A stretch of DNA of 64,000 bases from NCBI RefSeq assembly GCF_021560015.1, contig NZ_CP073588.1, positions 3,162,001 through 3,226,000 of the forward strand, read 5' to 3'. The notes under the pieces were generated by a model. The model was not told where the DNA came from. It ran no database searches and saw only the letters and a program-made list of their open reading frames with translations. Each line of letters begins with the position of its first letter. The stretch's first letter is position 1. Positions 55,481 to 64,000 of the stretch are shown piece by piece. The position numbers and the translations under genes were made by a program. The DNA is from Shewanella vesiculosa (lineage in GTDB: Bacteria; Pseudomonadota; Gammaproteobacteria; Enterobacterales; Shewanellaceae).

Positions 55481-55521
55481 ACAACAATCCCCAAGTCATC
55501 TTATGACTTGGGGATTGTTGT
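55481..55521 (+). terminator. Long stem-loop after cusA
   Basis: ACAACAATCCCCAAGTCAT and ATGACTTGGGGATTGTTGT form a perfect 19-bp stem with loop CTT, 64 bases after the cusA stop. It can end the efflux transcript; a T tract is lacking (TTGTTGT). Confidence 0.75.
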
Positions 55522-55819
55522 ATAAGCCTTGCTTTGGTGAACTTAAATTCGGCTTAATCGATTATTAACTCAGACAAAGACGATGTAAATTAGGCAGGTT
55601 TAGGCTTTAACGTAACCGGTTTAGGGCCTTTTTACCTTAGAGTAAAAGGTGTCTATGGATTTAGTTGAGCAGTACAAAGTCCTCAAGTTCAGAGTTTACT
55701 TATCCATTTCTACGCCAAGAAAACTAACTTATTTGTGGCCCATTATTGGCTGGTAGTTAAACTTTAGTCCGAATAATGCCCAACCTATTTCATATCTACT
55801 AGTTTGTTTTAAATCGTTA
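55522..55819. other. Spacer after the cusA terminator, start of the accessory region
   Basis: This stretch has no convincing gene. A 33-codon ORF (ATG at 55654, ending at a TAG) has an AAGGTG nearby but no known relatives by eye. A hairpin CCTTTTTAC / GTAAAAGG lies just before it. Confidence 0.35.
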
Positions 55820-55985
55820 ATTCAATGTTATTAATTACCTGCCGCAGGCTTTAGTGCAGATAATCCAGTGAGACGCCGCAAGCACATCCTTGTGGGCTCA
55901 ACCAAAACATCCGTGTTTTGGATACTCCCTAGCTTATCTACACCTGAATTTTATCTCTTCGATTCAACTTCATTGATGGCTATGA
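55820..55985 (-). repeat. Diverged inverted copy of the hairpin-rich repeat element
   Basis: On the minus strand this stretch aligns over about 160 bases with the core of the tandem units at 60.4-61.2 kb: AATCGAAGAGATA, GTGTAGAT, GGGAGTATCCAAAACACGGA, and the end TATCTGCAC. The hairpin CCAAAAC ... GTTTTGG differs from the CGAAAAC ... GTTTTCG of the tandem copies by a paired change. It lies on the far side of the group II intron, inverted with respect to the array. Confidence 0.7.
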
Positions 55986-56064
55986 AAAAGTGCTATACAA
56001 GAACATGAGTTAACTTAATTTCTGTCGGATAGGCGGCACATGTTACCAAGTGCAGCCCTCCTAA

Positions 56065-56098
56065 GAACCGTACGTGCAACTTTCACTGCATACGGCTC
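56065..56098 (-). ncRNA. Group II intron domain V
   Basis: The 34-base minus-strand sequence from GAGCCGTATGCAGTGAAAG to GCACGTACGGTTC folds into the short domain V hairpin with the GAAA tetraloop-like turn. It is the catalytic core of the intron RNA and the most conserved part of the element. Confidence 0.85.
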
Positions 56099-56134
56099 AA
56101 GCCTCCGCTAAGGCGTGTTCTGTTACCCAGCACC

Positions 56135-57606
56135 CTACATAGCAGCTAAGACAGGATCGAACCAAGAGTTTCGACCTTCCTTTGCCCGTTTCCGCTTACT
56201 TAAGTAAGCTTCGTACTCGGGGTCGTAAGGTATGGCTGCGCTCCTGATTTTCACATGTCTCTTTATCAGCGTTTGAGCTATCTGAACCAGATTAAAATGG
56301 CAGTCCATGTTGGCGATTTTCTGCCAGCCGTGGAATTGCCATCCTCCTATGCGATTCATATAGTATTTACGCCTCACCCAGTCCTTACTTTTAGTTGGAT
56401 GACGCCTAACGGCCCAACGCCATAACAGCCAGAAAAGTTGATGCCCTACATAACCGAAAACTTGCTTTGCAACACTGTGGCGATAATAGTTCGCCCATCC
56501 TCTCAGTTTCGGATTCAATATTTTAATTAAATCGTTAACGGGGATTGTTGGATGTTTTCTAATAAATTCACGTAGATTACTCAAAAATGATAGAACGTTG
56601 CTCTTGCTCGGTTTAATGAGCAGTTTGCCTTTGTACTTTCTAAGATTGAATCCCAGAAAGTCAAAACCATCATCGATATGAGTAATGTGCGTTTTCTCAT
56701 CAGAGAGTGTTAAGCCTCTTTCCTGTAGAAACCAATTAGTTGCGGCTTGATTTCATTAACGAGCACTTCCTTCGAAGAACCTGTGATAACAAAATCGTCT
56801 GCATATCCGATAAAGTTGACCCTATTCCCTGTTTTACAGGCAATAGACTTAACCAATTGTTCTAACCCAGCCAGCGTGAGCAACATCAGCGTTGGGGAGA
56901 TTATCCCGCCTTGCGGCGTTCCTTCTGCTGTTTTGTAGAACAATCCTTTATCAACATAACCACATCCAAGCCATTGTTTCAGCATTCGCTTATCTAATTG
57001 AATGTTGTCGATGAGCCATTGATGACCTATCTTATCGAAACAAGCTTTGATGTCACCCTCAAGAACCCATTGGCTAGAGCGCTTCATACATAAACATTTG
57101 AAGCACTGTGCAATTGCATCAGCTGCGCTTCGCTTAGGTCGAAAGCCATAGCTATTGAGGTCGGCCACCGTTTCCGAAATAGGCTCCAAGGCGAGAAGAT
57201 GAAGCGCTTGCTGCGCTCTATCTATCATGCAAGGAATGCCTAAAGGTCTGAGTTTGCCGTTTTTCTTGGGGATGTAGATACGCCTGAGCGGTTGGGCATG
57301 GTAGCCCTTTCTACTCAGTTGATTGACCGCACCTATACAACGAGCATCACTGTTCCAAACGATCCCGTCTATTCCAGGTGTTTTGCTGCCTTTATTTTGA
57401 GAAACTCTTTTAACAGCAAGCAATTTTGCTGATGTAGAGTGGGTTAATATCCACTGCAATGCTTTCGCCCTGCCGTGTTTACCTTCTCGGGTTGCTTTTG
57501 CAATGCGCATTTGAAGCTTTAATACATGTTGCTTAACCACTTTCCAGTTAATGGATTGCCATTGAGTGCAGTCAGGAGATGCACTAACTTCGATTGAAGC
57601 CATCAT
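56135..57606 (-). pseudogene. ltrA: Group II intron reverse transcriptase/maturase, frameshifted
   Basis: The ATG at 57606 has AAGGAG eight bases before it. The protein has the RT domain motifs PGIDGIVW, RRIYIPKKNGKLRPLGIP, FRPKRSAADAI, LEGDIKACFDKI, GTPQGGIISP and IGYADDFVI, then the maturase X domain (KILNPKLRGWANYYRH) and a C-terminal PYDPEYEAYLSKRKR. The frame breaks near 56735-56745 (EIKP, then it should read AATNWFLQERGLT); restoring one base, e.g. CC to CCC, rejoins the frames over about 490 residues. A real decay or a sequencing error are both possible. Confidence 0.85.
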
Positions 57607-58385
57607 TTGCGTTTCTCCTTGAATAAAGTTCTTCAAATCATCTTGCAACGGGAGACCAGCTAGAAGTCAGCTCGCTTTCGCGCCAGATAGAAGTCTGTAT
57701 CCGCATCATTACAATGCGACATTCGCTTTTTCTAGCCTCCTTTACCTGCATTACTATCGGCAGCCTTCACAGACCACTTTCCCAAAGGGAGCAATACAGG
57801 CTTACCCTGTTCCGTATGTCGCGCAACGTCAGGTTAGATGCCCACTATAGTGCGGAGAGTTAATTGATCACGAAAGAATACTGTCCAATTTCTTTCCTAC
57901 TCTCGTTGCCTTTTGGCCACAGCGTATTAACCACTTCCGCTGTTTCTCATATAACGCACCTTACATGGATTCACTTAAGTTCATCATACTGACACCCTAG
58001 CACTTACCCGATTTGTGGTTATCAGGAAGAACGTCCTCTCACGATTCTGTTCCCATTCGGCATAAAGCCAAATATCGTTACATTGTCAGACTCGCTGCTT
58101 TATTCAGAGTCTTAGGGTCATCTGGTGATACAGATGGTTCACTCTTATCGCGGTGAACAGCGCTTCATACGACTTCAGGTCGCACGGACACTTTTGAGTT
58201 ACGGGGTGGCAAAAAGTCGACTGATTTCAGATTCGAAAAAGTATGGAAAAGCTCTATACCTGTGGCCAATTTATATTGACCACAACAATATATTCCACCA
58301 TGCAATTTACTACGTATAGATTCTAATGGTGAACACTGATTTCATAAGATAAGCTATCGGATAACTTACTGACAAAGAAGTGCTT

Positions 58386-59627
58386 ATGGACACAATAAAG
58401 AGCAAAGCAAAAAAGTCGCCACCATACAAATCTATTTTGTTTTGGGGGTTGCCATTTATCACACTGCTAGCAGTATTTATATTAGTTTCTTTGGCTAAAA
58501 ATGTCCCTGGATTCTCTGGTGGGCTAAAGGAAGCGCTGGCAACCTACCAATTGGCGCTGGCTATTGTAGCTTTTTGTTTCACGACAATAATTCAATGGTT
58601 GATTGCCTACAATTCAAATAGGCCATCTCCACTAGAGGAACAACAAATAATAAATAGACATCTCAGAGACGAGTATGCAGCTAGTGAACAGCTTTTAGTT
58701 AAGCAGTTTGGAAAATTTGCCTCTGACCGTTCATTCACTTTTATTTCAAAAGAAGACTTGCCAGCAATTCACTCAAGAGTGTATGCGGAAGACCGCCTAA
58801 TTCAGCGTGGTGAACTTAGTATCTGTGATGAAGCAATTCGAGCCTTTGACTACTACTTTGCGAATACCGAAAGGGTACTAGAAGAAGCTCTAAATCTATT
58901 ACAAAAAGAAGAAGTTAAAGAGACACCGAACAGGCATATCAAAGAAAGTGTGATCATTCAGCTAATTAAGTTTTTGCATGAGTGTACACTGACACTACAT
59001 TACGAAACTGGGATGAAAGTGATTAATTTGGAGCATTCTGACATTAATGCCTACCAAGATGCTTTTTTTGAAACTCTTCACCTAACAAGCTTTTTAGATG
59101 GAAAGTTAGCACCTATAGTTCGTCGTATGGCTACCCCCCCATCAACTGAATGCTCTAAATCACAAGAAGATATACAGGATATGTTTCTTACTGCCCATGA
59201 CATAGCAGAGAGTCTAGCCACAAGTAGTGAAGGAGCTACATTTAGCGGACTGTGTACAAGCATCCAGCTTAGGTCAATCATCAAGCAAGCACAGGGCTCT
59301 CCTTTGTATCTCTTAGCTTGTCAGGTTATTCAGGACATTGTCCTTGAACCACTACTAAATGAAAACAAAAACATAGGTGCAGTTCAAGTTGATGACGACT
59401 ATCCGAAATATGACATTTACAACCAAGCAGGAGAAAAGAATCTAACCCTCGGTTACGAAGAAATTGATGAAAACACTTTAATACTAACCCTCAGCGGTGA
59501 AGGTGAAAATATAAAGGCAACGGTAAGGTTTATCGATTCAGAAAAGAAAAAGTTTGTAGTAGATAGAGATATGGGGGGAAGCTTTACCCTAGAGTGTAAA
59601 AGTGCCATTAACAGGCACTTGTTCTAA
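58386..59627 (+). CDS. Unrecognised protein with two N-terminal membrane helices
   Basis: The 413-residue protein starts at the ATG 58386, with AAGAAG five bases upstream; an in-frame GTG at 58380 is less likely. Two membrane segments lie at ~17-38 and ~52-75 (SILFWGLPFITLLAVFILVS; LALAIVAFCFTTIIQWLIAY), then a mostly helical cytoplasmic part and a C-terminal beta-rich part (TLILTLSGEGENIKATVRF). I do not recognise a family. It lies between the group II intron and an array of repeats, in an accessory setting. A defence or signalling role is possible by architecture only. Confidence 0.65.
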   Translation: MDTIKSKAKKSPPYKSILFWGLPFITLLAVFILVSLAKNVPGFSGGLKEALATYQLALAIVAFCFTTIIQWLIAYNSNRPSPLEEQQIINRHLRDEYAASEQLLVKQFGKFASDRSFTFISKEDLPAIHSRVYAEDRLIQRGELSICDEAIRAFDYYFANTERVLEEALNLLQKEEVKETPNRHIKESVIIQLIKFLHECTLTLHYETGMKVINLEHSDINAYQDAFFETLHLTSFLDGKLAPIVRRMATPPSTECSKSQEDIQDMFLTAHDIAESLATSSEGATFSGLCTSIQLRSIIKQAQGSPLYLLACQVIQDIVLEPLLNENKNIGAVQVDDDYPKYDIYNQAGEKNLTLGYEEIDENTLILTLSGEGENIKATVRFIDSEKKKFVVDRDMGGSFTLECKSAINRHLF

Positions 59628-59711
59628 TTTTTTAACTAAGGGATTAAGCGCAAACGGGACTCCGATGACTCAGTCGCAATACTAAAATTTGGTCAACAGA
59701 TTTTGTTCTGT

Positions 59712-59730
59712 AGGAGGAGCCTAATGCTCC
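59712..59730 (+). promoter_or_regulatory. Strong SD with overlapping hairpin and 18-codon leader ORF
   Basis: AGGAGG (59712-59717) stands six bases before an ATG at 59724 that opens an 18-codon frame ending at TGA 59778-59780, overlapping the next gene's GTG. GGAGC (59716-59720) can pair with GCTCC (59726-59730), covering part of the SD and the ATG. A leader-type control is possible but unproven. Confidence 0.3.
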
Positions 59731-59772
59731 TCTGGCACGTTTTGGGGCAAAGACGTGTTTCAAGGTGGCCTA

Positions 59773-60207
59773 GTGAATGACCGTAAATTGCACAGAATTA
59801 CTAAATCTCTACTACGTTCTACCCCTGATAATGTTAAAATCTCCGCATCAGAATTACCGAGAAACTCAATGTTTATCCATCATGTTAACGGCATCGACTG
59901 GCTAGTGATCACAGCTTTTGAAGAACTGAAAACTATGTTTATCGAAGAAGCCGGTACGATACCCTCTTGCTTCTCTACCGCCAGCGAATTGAACCTGGTT
60001 GATCAAGCAAAGCGAACTTATAGATATTTGCCGACTCTCAGCGGCGTAATCACCGATATCGGCACATATCAAAGACAGGGTAACGAAGAAGATTTGGACC
60101 CACAGCTTGCCTGCTTAGTTGAGGGGCGTGGTCGGGTATTTATCTATCACGGCGGCTTTGTCGCTTTTGTGGATGACGAGCAAACCTTTATTACCCGAAT
60201 AGACTGA
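59773..60207 (+). CDS. Unrecognised small soluble protein
   Basis: A GTG at 59773 with AAGG seven bases upstream gives 144 residues (an in-frame GTG at 59755 has no SD). The protein is acidic, without membrane segments, with a helix-rich N-terminal half and a beta-rich end (GRGRVFIYHGGFVAFVDDEQ). No family is recognised. It is 145 bases after the two-helix membrane protein gene and directly before the repeat array. Whether these two genes work together is unknown. Confidence 0.5.
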   Translation: MNDRKLHRITKSLLRSTPDNVKISASELPRNSMFIHHVNGIDWLVITAFEELKTMFIEEAGTIPSCFSTASELNLVDQAKRTYRYLPTLSGVITDIGTYQRQGNEEDLDPQLACLVEGRGRVFIYHGGFVAFVDDEQTFITRID

Positions 60208-60254
60208 AAATTATTCAGTAAGTTGAAATCGGCGAATTGGCATCCCTAGCAAGG

Positions 60255-61330
60255 AATGGGGCAAAGCGTCCCGAAGCAGTATCTGCACATAAGCCCACTG
60301 CAAGTGATTGACTACAATGAAGGTACAAACTTCAAAACCCATTTAACAAACACCCATTTAACCAACACCCACTCAGCTAAACACGACTCACCAAACATAA
60401 AAAATGCCAAACCTTTATTAGCAGGCCAAAAACTTTGGGGGCAAAACCAGGTTAGTTTTTAACTTAACATTCGTACCAAATGAAGCTAAATCGAAGAGAT
60501 AGAATGACCCAGTGTAGATGCGACTGAGGGTATCGAAAACAGGGACGTTTTCGTTAAGCGGCCATGGATGGTGCAAAGCGTCCCGAAGCAGTATCTACAC
60601 ATCAGCTCACTGCAGGTGATTAACTGCATTGAAGGTACAAGCTTCAAACCCATTTAACCAACACCCACTCAGCTAAACACGACTCAACCAAACATAAAAA
60701 ATGCCAAACCTTTATTAGCAGGCCAAAAACTTTGGGGGCAAAACCAGGTTAGTTTTTAACTTAACATTCGTACCAAATGAAGCTAAATCGAAGAGATAGA
60801 ATGACCCAGTGTAGATGCGACTGAGGGTATCGAAAACAGGGACGTTTTCGTTAAGCGGCCATGGATGGTGCAAAGCGTCCCGAAGCAGTATCTGCACATA
60901 ATCCCACTGCAGGTGATTGACTACAATGAAGGTACAAGCTTCAAACTCATTTAACCAACACCCACTCAGCTAAACACGACTAAACCAAACATAAAAATGC
61001 CAAACCTTCATTCGAAGGCCTACAAACTTTGGGGGCAAAACCAAGTTAGTTTTTAACTTAACATTCGTACCAAATGAAGCTAAATCGAAGAGATAGAATG
61101 ACCCAGTGTAGATGCGCCTGAGGGTATCGAAAACAGGGATGTTTTCGTTAAGCGGCCATGGATGGCGCAAAGCGTCCCGAAGCAGTATCTGCACATAAGC
61201 CCACTGCAGGTGATTGACTACAATGAAGGTACAAGCTTCAAACTCATTTAACCAACACCCACTCAGCTAAACACCACTAAACCAAACATAAAAATGCCAA
61301 ACCTTCATTCGAAGGCCTACAAACTTTGAG
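60255..61330 (+). repeat. Tandem array of ~300-bp hairpin-rich repeats, about 3.6 copies
   Basis: Reference points GCAAAGCGTCCCGAAG occur at 60261, 60573, 60870 and 61167, giving periods of 312, 297 and 297 bases. Copies are more than 90% identical. Each junction core contains two hairpins with GGA in the loop: CGAAAAC-AGGGA-CGTTTTCG (or AAAACAGGGATGTTTT in the last) and GCCA-TGGA-TGGT/C. The last copy is partial and stops after CCTTCATTCGAAGGCCTAC. The small ORFs it contains (near 60715-60897 and 60970-61194) are repeats of each other and not believable genes. The remaining ~190 bases to 61517 show nothing. Confidence 0.9.
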
Positions 61331-61517
61331 GCACAACGAGTTCGTTTTCTTGACTTAGAAATGGACAAAAGTAAGTCAGCACTAAGCCGCTCTATCACAC
61401 CTTTGTAATCGCGACATTCGCTATCCTGTAGCACACTTGCAGCAGGTGGTGAGTAGCGATTAAATCATGTGATCAATCAAACTTAACCGAACCAAATAAG
61501 TTAAGTTAATCAATATC

Positions 61518-61790
61518 TCACTTACGTTGTTGTAATATGAGTTGCTTTTCACGAGCAAGCATTACCATGCGAAACATGCCCCACGCCATAATCACAGCAC
61601 CTAAAAGCAACATGATATTAACAATGACAGCTTGGTTAGCGAGTATAGGTAAAAAATCTTGGTCAAATCCGGCAACTAAACCGTAAATTCCGAGACCAAA
61701 CAACAATGCTCCAGGGAAATCAATTAAGGCGACTATCATCATACTGCGATGAATTCTAGCCAACTCAGCTTGGGTGTTATTCTGTGTCAT
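61518..61790 (-). CDS. Small two-helix membrane protein of unknown function
   Basis: The ATG at 61790 (MTQNNTQAEL) with AAGGA about eight bases upstream is preferred over one at 61814. The 90-residue product has two hydrophobic segments (ALIDFPGALLFGLGIYGLVAG; VNIMLLLGAVIMAWGMFRMVML) and a basic, Gln-rich tail. No family is recognised; it resembles many short Shewanella inner-membrane proteins. Confidence 0.6.
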   Translation of the reverse strand: MTQNNTQAELARIHRSMMIVALIDFPGALLFGLGIYGLVAGFDQDFLPILANQAVIVNIMLLLGAVIMAWGMFRMVMLAREKQLILQQRK

Positions 61791-62001
61791 TTGCTCATCC
61801 TTGCCTAAATACACTTAATGAGTATCTATTACAGATACCACGATGATGCCCAAAATAGCGCTTTGCAATTGAAGTATCAGCGTCATCAACGGCAACATAA
61901 ACCATCCAATTGACGGATATGGTTATTGCTATCATGCCAGCAAATAGCTTATTGACCAACATACCATTGGTTGTTAAATATCAGCCAGAATAGTCACAAA
62001 C

Positions 62002-62026
62002 AAAAAAGCCTTCAAACGAAGGCTTT
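62002..62026 (-). terminator. Terminator of the aromatic amino acid permease gene
   Basis: On the minus strand AAAGCCTTC, loop GTTT, GAAGGCTTT is followed by TTT. It is a perfect 9-bp stem 36 bases past the stop codon. Confidence 0.85.
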
Positions 62027-62061
62027 CTGAATAATTATGATTCGATTATAACAAGTTGCGG

Positions 62062-63318
62062 TTATTTAAATACCGGTAAGATATCTGCCATTGCCAGTAA
62101 GTGACATGTTGCGGTCACTATCCCAAACAACACCACAAGCACAATCAGTGGCGTTCCGCCTGGCACCTTAAAGCCAACATAATCGGGATACTGCTGCCTC
62201 ACTTTATAAGCCAGCAAAGCTGGAACAATCACAGCCCATATGGTGGCTGCAAGTGCAGCAAAACCAATGGCGAGGATAAACCCATTCGGAAAAAGCAAGC
62301 CCAATATTGTTGGCGGGATAAACGTAACCGCTGCAGTCTTAATCCGTCCGGTGCGCGAATCATCAAAACCAAATAGATCTGCAAGGTAGTCAAACAGACC
62401 TAATGTGACACCTAAAAATGATGATGCCACGGCAAGATTGGCAAACAGGGTCAACATGCTATCAAGCCATTGGCTGGCAATGACACCCGACAACGCTGCA
62501 ACTAACACCCCAATATTACCGCCTTGGGCAATAACATCGGCAAACTGGCTGCGCTGAATATTACCCATAGTTGCCACTAACCAACACACATAAATCACTA
62601 ATGCGATCGTGGTTCCGCTAATGATGGCCTTAACAATGGTTTTAGCATCTTTACCGTAATATTTAACTAAACTGGGTACGTTACCGTGATAACCAAAACT
62701 GGCTAAGCCAAAAGGAATCGCAGCGAGCAGATAAGGTAAGTAACGCGACTCACCATCGGGTGATACCAGTTTCACGGTATCGATATCGATCAATAAATTA
62801 CCAATGGCCAAGAAGAAGGTAATGACCATGCCACCAAGCATGATGGTGGTAATGCGATCAACCGCTTTAGTACTGACAAATACCACTAGCGCCAGCACCA
62901 CGGCAAACACTAACCCTGCCACACTCTGAGGTAGACTGACACCCAATGCCGATAAACTGTGATTAACAATCGATCCGCCACCACTGATATAGGCATAAGT
63001 TAAAATGTACAAAACAAAGGCTATAGAGACACCGTTAATGACTCGCCAAAACTGCCCTAGGGTTACTCGAGTTAAGGTATCGAAACTGTCACCGGGTTCA
63101 AAATGCAAGTTAGCTTCTAATAACAGCAAACCCGACATTAGCATGCAAAACCAGACGCCGAGCAACATCGCTATTGAGTAACCAAACCACATCCCTGCAC
63201 CAACAACTGGCAAGGAAAACATTCCCGCACCCACTGTAGTGCCAGCAATGATCATCGCCCCACCCAATACTGACTTACCACTAGTGCGATGCTTGGCCGC
63301 ATTCATATGGTTTGCCAT
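62062..63318 (-). CDS. HAAAP-family aromatic amino acid permease (Mtr/TyrP-like)
   Basis: The 418-residue inner-membrane symporter has about eleven segments. GGAMIIAGTTVGAGMFSLPVV near the N-terminus, the middle motif FGYHGNVPSLVKYYG and the C-terminal helices match the hydroxy/aromatic amino acid permease family (Mtr for tryptophan, TyrP for tyrosine). Exact substrate is not set by sequence. Its ATG overlaps the stop of plsB (TAATG) on the same strand, so it is probably translated from that transcript. Confidence 0.85.
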   Translation of the reverse strand: MANHMNAAKHRTSGKSVLGGAMIIAGTTVGAGMFSLPVVGAGMWFGYSIAMLLGVWFCMLMSGLLLLEANLHFEPGDSFDTLTRVTLGQFWRVINGVSIAFVLYILTYAYISGGGSIVNHSLSALGVSLPQSVAGLVFAVVLALVVFVSTKAVDRITTIMLGGMVITFFLAIGNLLIDIDTVKLVSPDGESRYLPYLLAAIPFGLASFGYHGNVPSLVKYYGKDAKTIVKAIISGTTIALVIYVCWLVATMGNIQRSQFADVIAQGGNIGVLVAALSGVIASQWLDSMLTLFANLAVASSFLGVTLGLFDYLADLFGFDDSRTGRIKTAAVTFIPPTILGLLFPNGFILAIGFAALAATIWAVIVPALLAYKVRQQYPDYVGFKVPGGTPLIVLVVLFGIVTATCHLLAMADILPVFK

Positions 63319-64000
63319 TATTGTCCGTGCTCCGCATCCACACTGTCTACTATGGTTTGTTTCACTGACGAACTCAGTAACTTGTTGGCATGATCTCGAA
63401 TTCTGATCACTTCGTCACGATGTTCAACACTGCATAAGTAACCTAGTTCTTTTAACTTAACACTCAAGGTGTTATACAGTTTTTTGTCATAAAACTCTGG
63501 AGCGGTAATCCCATGAAGTGCGCCTAGTCGTTGGGCCAACAAGTGACTGTCGGTTTCAAGAGCAGAACGTTCAAGCTCAGGCTTTATCGCCAGTAAATTG
63601 AAAATAATGGCATAACGCTGCAAGGTCTCACTGATCGTTTCTGCCAGAAGTAACACTTGGGTAATATGACGAGGCGTGATGACAAAGTTATCATTGTCGC
63701 TCAACAAACCTTGCTCAAGCATAAAGTCTAAAACGCCATCAACATATTTAGGCACATCATCAATGCCCATAAATAACTCTGCTTTCAACAATGGATAAAA
63801 ATCCATCACGATGGCATGAATGCGCGCACGATCGCAGTCATCATAGCGCAATAAACAACTGGCAATTAATGAAGGTATCGCCATTAAATGAATAATATTA
63901 TTACGGTAATAACTCATGGTGATGGCAATTTTTTCATCAACAGAAATAATCTCACCAATAGAGTCTTTGGTACTAACAAACTTATTTAACGACAAACAAT
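63318..64000 (-). CDS. plsB: Glycerol-3-phosphate acyltransferase PlsB, C-terminal part
   Basis: PlsB transfers a fatty acyl group from acyl-CoA or acyl-ACP to glycerol-3-phosphate, the first step of membrane phospholipid synthesis. About 227 residues of its C-terminal region are visible, including the landmark [20 protein letters not shown]. The catalytic domain lies outside the window, as the frame is open at base 64000 and the gene starts beyond it. The stop at 63318-63320 overlaps the following permease start. Confidence 0.88.
   Translation of the reverse strand, partial: CLSLNKFVSTKDSIGEIISVDEKIAITMSYYRNNIIHLMAIPSLIASCLLRYDDCDRARIHAIVMDFYPLLKAELFMGIDDVPKYVDGVLDFMLEQGLLSDNDNFVITPRHITQVLLLAETISETLQRYAIIFNLLAIKPELERSALETDSHLLAQRLGALHGITAPEFYDKKLYNTLSVKLKELGYLCSVEHRDEVIRIRDHANKLLSSSVKQTIVDSVDAEHGQ

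Larger units (their letters stand above)
56024..58185 (-). mobile_element. Group II intron with damaged maturase gene
   Basis: The minus strand begins GTGCG (58181-58185), the group II 5' consensus, and reaches the catalytic domain V (56065-56098) and a domain VI stem (GGCTGCAC ... GTGCCGCC), ending near 56024 with ...CCGAC. The total is about 2160 bases. The 5' region contains typical intron stretches (GCAGGTAAAGGAGGCTAGAAA near 57740) before the protein gene. No second copy is seen in the window. The maturase frame is broken (see 56135-57606), so mobility in cis is doubtful. The end points are set by eye and may be off by a few bases. Confidence 0.8.

Noticed and set aside
58125..58319. ORF across the intron 5' end as a gene
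   Set aside because: Its first half runs antisense through the conserved intron 5' end, so the start cannot be native. The second half may be an exon remnant but is too short to name.
60715..61194. Small repeated ORFs on the minus strand (60 and 74 residues) as genes
   Set aside because: They are copies of one another set by the repeat unit, with no start signals, and follow from repeat sequence rather than coding selection.
60255..61330. Integron cassette array (attC sites) as the nature of the repeats
   Set aside because: GTTAAGC and ACTTAAC match the attC core pattern loosely, but the arms beyond the core do not pair, the units are near identical with no separate cassette genes, and no integrase is in the window.
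60255..61330. CRISPR array
   Set aside because: The repeats are ~300 bp with period 297-312, have no spacers of 30-40 bp, and no cas gene is nearby.

Overview
The window looks like the chromosome of a psychrotolerant marine Shewanella. The main reason is a tetraheme quinol dehydrogenase of the CymA type (47035-47598). It sits beside ftsYEX-rpoH, menDHCE, rsmD and a CusBA-type metal efflux cluster, followed by plsB. From memory, this order resembles the late part of Shewanella chromosomes. The base composition is AT-rich, and most genes have clear gammaproteobacterial relatives.

Layout. Positions 1-3030 hold the end of an exported protein and the nitrogen two-component system glnL-glnG, with an NtrC-type operator in front. 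3243-4470 is a frameshifted PAS-PAS-GGDEF gene. 4565-6591 is a divergent gluconate permease/kinase pair. 6674-12159 holds a CDF metal exporter, then an envelope-stress block: cpxP, a perfect CpxR box, a thioredoxin/DsbD-like membrane protein, cpxR and cpxA. 12438-25848 is housekeeping and envelope genes: YqaE, a BON-MscS channel, TrmL, a pair of M16 peptidases, an M20 hydrolase, TapT, a porin-like protein, a Bcr/CflA pump and a LysR regulator. 26048-35897 includes a ZnuD-like TonB receptor, a DUF4145-Sel1 protein, YciC, DUF2780 and TerB-like proteins, a YjeH-like exporter with a divergent Lrp regulator, and an HDOD protein. 36120-46954 is menDHCE, rpoH, ftsX-ftsE-ftsY, rsmD and a DUF1145 gene. 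47035-55417 is cymA, two PepSY proteins and the copper/silver-type efflux genes. 55522-61500 is an accessory region: a group II intron with a broken maturase, two unrecognised genes and a tandem array of hairpin-rich repeats. 61518-64000 returns to the core: a small membrane protein, an aromatic amino acid permease and the 3' part of plsB.

Two patterns cross gene boundaries. First, at least seven genes are each interrupted by single-base frameshifts, mostly inside or beside homopolymers: GGDEF, M16, M20, DUF4145-Sel1 twice, menC, ftsX and the intron maturase. ftsX and menC are genes a cell of this type should need, so residual indel errors in the assembly are the simplest explanation. These genes are given here as reconstructed full-length loci. 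Second, the metal-efflux locus carries a tandem duplication of 431 bp that turned the 5' end of cusB into a separate small exported metal-binding protein.

The accessory region at 55.8-61.3 kb is the most unusual part. It has 3.6 copies of a ~300 bp repeat, and a diverged inverted copy lies on the other side of the intron. The conserved core folds into two hairpins with GGA in the loops. One stem has a compensatory base-pair change between copies. This suggests a structured RNA or DNA element, possibly able to bind a CsrA-type protein; that function is inference.
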